From positions 1-9,111 of the forward strand of contig JAAZDX010000071.1 in the NCBI GenBank assembly GCA_012512605.1: a stretch of 9,111 bases of DNA, in the 5' to 3' direction. Shown in pieces: positions 4,892-9,111 of this stretch. Each line of letters opens with the position of its first letter. The stretch's first letter is position 1. The notes under the pieces were generated by a model. That model was not told the DNA's origin. It made no database searches and saw nothing but the letters and a program-made list of their open reading frames with translations. Both the position numbers and the translations under genes were made by a program. Source of the stretch: Bacillota bacterium (GTDB lineage: Bacteria; Bacillota; UBA4882; UBA10575).

Positions 4892-6544
4892 ATGGGTACA
4901 GTCCAAGTAAAGCTGGCCGGAGAAACGAAGGTCGTGGCGAAAGGAACGACCGTGCAAGAGATTTTGGGCGCTTGGCCCGGTCAAAGTCATCCCCAAATTA
5001 TGGCGGCGATGGTCGGTAAGGATCTTCGGGAGCTTTCCTACCGGATCAACGAGGATGTGGCGGTGAAACCGATCGATCTTACCCATGTGGACGGGGTGCG
5101 GATCTACAGCCGTAGCCTAGTAATGGTGATGATCCGGGCGGCGAAAGAAGTCTTCCCCGGTTGTCAAGTGCGGATCATGTATTCGTTGAGTAAAGGGTTG
5201 TACGGTGAGCTCTATATTGGACGGCCGGTGATGGAGAAGGATCTCCGTCAGGTGGAAGAGCGCATGCGGGCGATTATTGACGCCGATGAGAAAATCGAGA
5301 AGCAGAAGATACCTTTAGCAGAAGCCATCCGGCTCTTTAAGGCAGAGGGCTTGACCGACAAAGCTCAGCTGTTGTCCTATAAGCAAACGAATGAAGTCTC
5401 CATTTACCGCTGTGGCGACTATTATGATTATTATTATGGTTATATGTTACCGAGCACCGGTTTTTTAAAGGAGTTCGAATTGCTGTTTCATCTTCCCGGT
5501 TTTCTTTTGCGCTACCCGTCCCAATCATCGCCGGAGAAAGTCCCGCCTTATGTGGAACAACGTAAACTGTCCCAGATCTTCTATGAATATGAAAAATGGG
5601 GCGAAGTATTGGAAGTAAATGATATTGGGACTTTGAACCGGATGATCGAGGCGGGTAAGGGGCAGGAGCTGATCCGGTTGGCCGAGGCGCTTCAGGAAAA
5701 GAAGATTGCCCAGATCGCCGACGAAATTACCCGGGACCGGGAAAGGATACGTCTGGTGATGATTGCCGGACCCTCTTCTTCGGGGAAAACCACATTTACC
5801 CAGCGTTTGGCGATCCAACTCCGGGTCAACGGGGTCCGGCCGGTCTCGATTTCGCTGGATGATTATTTTGTCAGCCGGGACCGGACGCCATTAAACGAAA
5901 AAGGTGAGCCCGATTTTGAAGCCTTGGAAGCGATCGATCTGGATCTTTTCAACGAACAACTGGCCGATATGATCATGGGGAAAAAGGTTGAGATTCCGCG
6001 GTTCAATTTTTTGGAGGGTAGACGGGAATACCGGGGCGAAGTTCTTCAGATCAAGCCGGACCAACCGATCCTGATCGAGGGGATCCACGGACTGAACGAA
6101 AAACTGACCCAGTCGGTACCGAAGGACCGCAAGTTCAAGGTTTATATCAGTGCTTTAACCCAGTTAAACATGGATAGTCATAACCGGATTCCCACCACCG
6201 ACAACCGTCTGATCCGTCGCATTGTCCGGGATAGTAAGTTCCGCGGCCACGATGCCCTGACGACGTTACGCCTCTGGTCGGCGGTTCGCCGGGGTGAAGA
6301 GAAGAATATTTTCCCCTTCCAAGAGGAAGCCGATATCATGTTTAACTCTGCCCTCATCTATGAACTGGCCATTTTGAAAAAGTATGTGGAACCTCTATTA
6401 AAGGCAATTCCGCCGGAGGAGTTAGAGTTTGCCGAGGCCAAACGGCTTTTGAAATTTACCGCCTATTTCCTACCGTTGGAGGAGATGGAGGTGCCAGCCA
6501 ATTCGATTCTGCGTGAGTTTATCGGTAATAGTTGCTTCGTCTAA
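4892..6544 (+). CDS. udk: TGS-domain nucleoside (uridine) kinase
   Basis: A 550-residue cytoplasmic protein with three parts. Residues 1-65 are a TGS domain (VQVKLAGETKVVAKGTTVQE). About 66-235 resembles the second additional (editing) domain of threonyl/alanyl-tRNA synthetases. About 285-500 is a uridine-kinase-like P-loop kinase with Walker A GPSSSGKT (G293-T300), SLDDYF, PRFNFLEG and the IEGIHGLN segment. The editing-type His motif is lost (RSLVMVM from R74), as I recall it is across this family, so hydrolytic editing is unlikely. The likely role is ATP-dependent phosphorylation of a nucleoside in salvage; the exact substrate is not proven. The start is ATG 4892, 6 nt after AAAAGGAGG (4877-4885); the in-frame ATG at 4886 directly touches the GGAGG and is too close. 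No convincing promoter was seen between 4762 and 4885. Confidence 0.88.
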   Translation: MGTVQVKLAGETKVVAKGTTVQEILGAWPGQSHPQIMAAMVGKDLRELSYRINEDVAVKPIDLTHVDGVRIYSRSLVMVMIRAAKEVFPGCQVRIMYSLSKGLYGELYIGRPVMEKDLRQVEERMRAIIDADEKIEKQKIPLAEAIRLFKAEGLTDKAQLLSYKQTNEVSIYRCGDYYDYYYGYMLPSTGFLKEFELLFHLPGFLLRYPSQSSPEKVPPYVEQRKLSQIFYEYEKWGEVLEVNDIGTLNRMIEAGKGQELIRLAEALQEKKIAQIADEITRDRERIRLVMIAGPSSSGKTTFTQRLAIQLRVNGVRPVSISLDDYFVSRDRTPLNEKGEPDFEALEAIDLDLFNEQLADMIMGKKVEIPRFNFLEGRREYRGEVLQIKPDQPILIEGIHGLNEKLTQSVPKDRKFKVYISALTQLNMDSHNRIPTTDNRLIRRIVRDSKFRGHDALTTLRLWSAVRRGEEKNIFPFQEEADIMFNSALIYELAILKKYVEPLLKAIPPEELEFAEAKRLLKFTAYFLPLEEMEVPANSILREFIGNSCFV

Positions 6545-6570
6545 CCGGCTAGCCTTCTAAGTCAGAATTC

Positions 6571-6600
6571 TTGACTTTTAACTTCCGGAAGTGCTAGAAT
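6571..6600 (+). promoter_or_regulatory. lysA promoter
   Basis: TTGACT (6571-6576) and TAGAAT (6595-6600), with an 18-nt spacer, each match the sigma-A consensus at five of six positions. The -35 forms one arm of a small hairpin (AAGTCA 6559-6564 with TGACTT 6572-6577) that could be a weak terminator for the kinase gene. The leader of about 78 nt is too short for a lysine riboswitch. Confidence 0.65.
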
Positions 6601-6684
6601 GAATAGAATTTAAAGAAGCGTAATTTCACTTTTAAACCGTTTTTGAAGTGCTTTATACGTGAATCGTTATTGAGGAGGAATAAG

Positions 6685-8040
6685 ATGCTCGCCAGCGAAG
6701 TTTTTGAACGGGATTTTGCCATAAACTCCTCAGGTCATCTGGAGATCGGCGGGTGTGATGTGGTTGAGCTCGCTCAAACGTTTGGAACACCCCTTTACGT
6801 CTTGGACGAAGAAAAGGTCCGGGCGAATTGCCGGACCTACCGCGCAGCTTTAAAGAATGTTTACCCGAATTATGAGGTGGTCTACGCCGGGAAAGCCTTC
6901 TTAACCCAGGCCATGTGTGGTTTGGTCTACCAAGAAGGCTTGGGCTTGGATGTGGTCTCCGGCGGGGAACTCTATACCGCCTTGCAGGCTGGTTTTCCGG
7001 CGGAACGGATTAATTTTCATGGGAATAACAAGTCCCGTGTCGAGCTTTTGATGGCCCTGAAAAACGGGGTTGGACGGATTATCGTCGATAATCTGATGGA
7101 ACTGGAGACCTTAATCCAGCTGGCGAAGGAGACAAGGACCCAGCCGCAGGTCATCTTTCGGCTGCGGCCGGGGATCGCCGCCCATACCCACACTTATGCC
7201 CAGACGGGGCAGGAAGATTCGAAGTTTGGGATGGGGGTCAAAGATGGAGAGGCCTTAAAGGCAGTAAAGATCGCGCTGGCTTCCTCCCAGATTAAACTGT
7301 TGGGTTTTCATGCCCACATCGGATCGCAGATTTTTGAGGTTGCGCCGTTTCTGGCCGCGGTTGATGTGTTGACGGCCTTTATGGCCGAGATCCGGACCCA
7401 GACTGGTTTTGGGGCTCAAGTCCTCGATCTTGGTGGCGGCTTTGGGATCGCCCATAATAAGCAGGAAAAAACCCGTTCCCTGCGGGAAATTGTCGGCCAA
7501 ATCGGCCGCTATGCCCGGGAACGTTTAGCCGCTTTACAATATCCCCTTCCTCGGCTGGTTTTGGAGCCCGGCCGTTCAATTGTGGGTTCGGCCGGAACAA
7601 CCATTTACACGGTGGGGAACATCAAAAGGATTCCCGGGGTCCGCACCTACATGGCGGTTGACGGCGGAATGACGGATAATCCGCGGGTCGCCCTGTACCA
7701 GGCAGTTTATGAAGGGGCGCTGGCCAACAAGATGAACGAACCGCTGACTGAGGTTGTGACGGTCACTGGTAAATGTTGCGAATCGGGAGATATGTTGATC
7801 TGGGATCTACCGGTGGCGGTGCCTGAACCCGGTGACCTGCTTGCGGTCTTCGATACCGGTGCCTATAATTATTCGATGGCCAGTAACTACAACCGGCTAC
7901 CGCGACCAGCGGTGGTCCTTGTTGCCGACGGGGAAGCGGAAGTGATCGTACGGCGGGAGACCTATGAGCAGTTGGTCCAGAATGATCTGCTGCCCGAACG
8001 TTTAAAGGTGAAGCCGGAGGCGGAACCCATCGCGAAATAA
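6685..8040 (+). CDS. lysA: Diaminopimelate decarboxylase
   Basis: A 451-residue PLP enzyme (fold type III, alanine-racemase-like barrel) that decarboxylates meso-diaminopimelate to L-lysine, the last step of lysine synthesis. Visible marks are YAGKAF with PLP-binding K70, LGLDVVSGGEL, HAHIGSQI, the glycine-rich LDLGGGFGI phosphate loop, LEPGRSIVG, the dimer-interface KCCESGDML (C365, E366) and the closing GAYNYSMASNYN. The start is ATG 6685, with GGAGG at 6674-6678 and a 6-nt spacer; the longer frame from TTG 6643 reads through this ribosome binding site and is rejected. It has its own promoter and terminator, so it appears to be transcribed alone. PLP decarboxylases acting on ornithine or arginine share the fold, but the motifs fit LysA best. 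Confidence 0.95.
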   Translation: MLASEVFERDFAINSSGHLEIGGCDVVELAQTFGTPLYVLDEEKVRANCRTYRAALKNVYPNYEVVYAGKAFLTQAMCGLVYQEGLGLDVVSGGELYTALQAGFPAERINFHGNNKSRVELLMALKNGVGRIIVDNLMELETLIQLAKETRTQPQVIFRLRPGIAAHTHTYAQTGQEDSKFGMGVKDGEALKAVKIALASSQIKLLGFHAHIGSQIFEVAPFLAAVDVLTAFMAEIRTQTGFGAQVLDLGGGFGIAHNKQEKTRSLREIVGQIGRYARERLAALQYPLPRLVLEPGRSIVGSAGTTIYTVGNIKRIPGVRTYMAVDGGMTDNPRVALYQAVYEGALANKMNEPLTEVVTVTGKCCESGDMLIWDLPVAVPEPGDLLAVFDTGAYNYSMASNYNRLPRPAVVLVADGEAEVIVRRETYEQLVQNDLLPERLKVKPEAEPIAK

Positions 8041-8054
8041 ATGTGTCTTTTACC

Positions 8055-8085
8055 AACAGACGGAACGGGGATTTCCGTCTGTTTT
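8055..8085 (+). terminator. Rho-independent terminator of lysA
   Basis: AACAGACGGAA (8055-8065) and TTCCGTCTGTT (8073-8083) form a perfect 11-bp stem with a 7-nt loop. The T-run is short (8082-8085), then CGGGTTT follows. Confidence 0.88.
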
Positions 8086-8119
8086 CGGGTTTATGTACCG
8101 GTAAGGAGTCTCGGGAGGC

Positions 8120-8149
8120 TTGGTGTCGACGGTCAAGTTGTGTTATAAT
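8120..8149 (+). promoter_or_regulatory. Promoter of the site-2 protease gene
   Basis: TATAAT at 8144-8149 is a perfect -10, preceded by TG at 8141-8142 (extended -10, TGn). The -35 is weak (TTGGTG, 8120-8125, 18-nt spacer), which an extended -10 can offset. Confidence 0.6.
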
Positions 8150-8187
8150 ATTTTAAGGTGCGTTTTGCCTAGTTTGGGGGGTGACGA

Positions 8188-8838
8188 ATGCCCGAACTTT
8201 ACATATTGATTTTGACTGTTCCGATTATTCTTCTCTCCTTGGTGGTACACGAGTTTGCCCACGGCATGGTTTCTTATAAATTGGGGGATCCCACGCCGCA
8301 ATTGATGGGCCGTTTAACATTGAATCCTTTGGCGCACCTGGATCCCTTTGGCACCCTCATGATTGTTATGACGATGCTCCGCGGTTTTGGTTTCGGTTGG
8401 GCGAAACCGGTGCCGAGCGATCCCCGTTATTACCAGAATCCAGCCAAAGGGATCGTGTTGGTTGGCCTGGCTGGCCCTGTGGCTAATCTTACCCTTGCTT
8501 GCCTTTTCGGTTTGCCGCTTCGCTTTCTTAGTATGGGTTTTTGGCCATCGGCGTTGGGGCCCAAGTTAGGGTTTTTGTTGATCCAGTTTTTCTATACCGG
8601 AATGATCTTAAATCTTGGATTGGCCTTTTTTAACTTGCTGCCGATTCCACCGCTGGATGGGTCGAGACTAGTCCGTTACTTTCTCCGGGGACAAGCTTTT
8701 CGCTTTTACACACAGCTTGAGCGGTATGGCTTTATAATTTTGTTTGCCCTATTATTCCTCTTTAACCGGCCATTTAGTCGTTTTTTCTCAATGCTACTGG
8801 ACTTTGGGTCCTACCTGATTACAGGGTTTGGGCTCTAA
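8188..8838 (+). CDS. Site-2 protease family (M50B) membrane metalloprotease, YwhC-like
   Basis: A 216-residue integral membrane protein. The zinc motif HEFAH (H21-H25) lies in the first membrane segment (about 4-25). NPLAHLDPFGT (about 46-56) is the typical intramembrane loop. GLAGPVANL lies in a membrane segment at about 88-110. The second zinc motif NLLPIPPLDG supplies D157. A last hydrophobic segment (YGFIILFALLFLF) follows near the C-terminus. All three zinc ligands are therefore present. The length fits the minimal YwhC group, which lacks the PDZ domain of RseP/SpoIVFB-type proteases. Its substrate is unknown. The start ATG 8188 follows GGGGGGTGA (8175-8183). The next gene, for an HD-domain protein, begins about 40 nt after the stop and is probably cotranscribed. 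Confidence 0.92.
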   Translation: MPELYILILTVPIILLSLVVHEFAHGMVSYKLGDPTPQLMGRLTLNPLAHLDPFGTLMIVMTMLRGFGFGWAKPVPSDPRYYQNPAKGIVLVGLAGPVANLTLACLFGLPLRFLSMGFWPSALGPKLGFLLIQFFYTGMILNLGLAFFNLLPIPPLDGSRLVRYFLRGQAFRFYTQLERYGFIILFALLFLFNRPFSRFFSMLLDFGSYLITGFGL

Positions 8839-8877
8839 CCTCAGATCTGGTGGAGGGAATGCACGAAGGAAGGGGGG

Positions 8878-9111
8878 GTGTTTTTGGCTGCTTGGCAAAG
8901 GGTGATCGGTCTTTTTCGGCGCAGACTAAACAAGACTGACCGTCAATTAGCAGAAAGTTACCTGGATGAAGCGGGCCTTTTTCTCTTTAATCAGATGAGT
9001 TATGCTGACCAAAAACATGCCGTTACGGTGGCGAGATATCTTTTATCGGAAAAGGTTGACACCAGTGGCGCCAATATGTCCCTTTTAATTCAGGGGGCCT
9101 TACTTCATGAT
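8878..9111 (+). CDS. HD-domain protein, N-terminal part (3' partial)
   Basis: The frame runs off the window end. It may start at GTG 8878 or TTG 8884, which share the purine-rich AAGGAAGGGGGG just upstream; TTG 8884 has the better spacing. The visible 76-78 residues have a basic N-terminus (LFRRRLNKTDRQ) and then helices with DQKHAVTVARYLL and QGALLHD. A first His followed by a terminal H-D pair at the window edge is the pattern of HD-superfamily phosphohydrolases (H...HD...D). The metal-binding remainder is out of view, so the substrate (nucleotide, cyclic dinucleotide or other) cannot be guessed. It probably forms an operon with the site-2 protease. Confidence 0.65.
   Translation, partial: MFLAAWQRVIGLFRRRLNKTDRQLAESYLDEAGLFLFNQMSYADQKHAVTVARYLLSEKVDTSGANMSLLIQGALLHD

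Noticed and set aside
4481..5019. Open frames on both strands running across the tRNA-Arg gene
   Set aside because: Their codons are made of the tRNA, its terminator and the kinase 5' end; the translations are not protein-like families.
6643..6684. TTG 6643 as the start of lysA
   Set aside because: The extension is encoded by the leader and reads through the ribosome binding site of ATG 6685; LysA proteins normally begin near the latter.
6601..6684. Lysine riboswitch ahead of lysA
   Set aside because: The leader is about 80 nt with only a small interrupted hairpin (6619-6659), far shorter than an L-box, which is about 170 nt or longer.
1..9111. CRISPR array, phage genes or a multi-gene defence cluster
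   Set aside because: No regularly spaced direct repeats, no cas-like or phage structural genes, and only the two-gene hicBA locus was seen.

Overview
The window looks like a chromosomal segment of a Gram-positive, probably anaerobic member of the Bacillota (Clostridia or a related deep branch). The grounds are strong GGAGG-type ribosome binding sites, frequent TTG/GTG starts, short-loop hairpin terminators ending in T-runs, a TGS-domain nucleoside kinase of the type found in Clostridia and Thermotogae, a clostridial-style lysA, and a YwhC-like site-2 protease. This taxonomy is inference; no rRNA or strict marker gene is present.

Layout. (1) Positions 1-2989: the 3' part of a GH13 maltosyltransferase-like gene, then an alpha-glucan phosphorylase gene that begins immediately after its stop codon. 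Together they are an alpha-glucan (glycogen/maltodextrin) operon closed by a hairpin terminator. (2) Positions 2990 to about 4640: a visibly more AT-rich accessory island. It holds an unexplained antisense reading frame, a stretch with small inverted repeats and orphan ribosome binding sites, a HicB-HicA type II toxin-antitoxin pair with its own terminator, and on the minus strand a decayed 5' end of an IS256-family transposase with its terminal sequence. The island abuts a minus-strand tRNA-Arg(TCT) gene with its own promoter and terminator, a common insertion context. (3) Positions 4892-8085: housekeeping genes, namely a TGS/editing-domain/uridine-kinase fusion and, from its own promoter, diaminopimelate decarboxylase (lysA) with a terminator. 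(4) Positions 8120-9111: a promoter, a small site-2 (M50B) membrane metalloprotease and the start of an HD-domain protein cut by the window edge.

How the genes work together. The GH13 enzyme and the phosphorylase probably act on the same alpha-glucan pool, one moving glucan units and the other releasing glucose-1-phosphate. HicB would neutralise HicA and autoregulate the pair. The remaining genes are ordinary metabolism (nucleoside salvage, lysine and cell-wall precursor supply, membrane proteolysis).

No clearly new multi-gene system is evident. The points most worth a second look are: the CTG start and single in-frame TAA between the two glucan genes; active-site changes in the phosphorylase; a HicA without its usual catalytic His; a tRNA-Arg with two A-A mismatches in the anticodon stem; and an IS256 end whose transcript could hide its own ribosome binding site and start codon.
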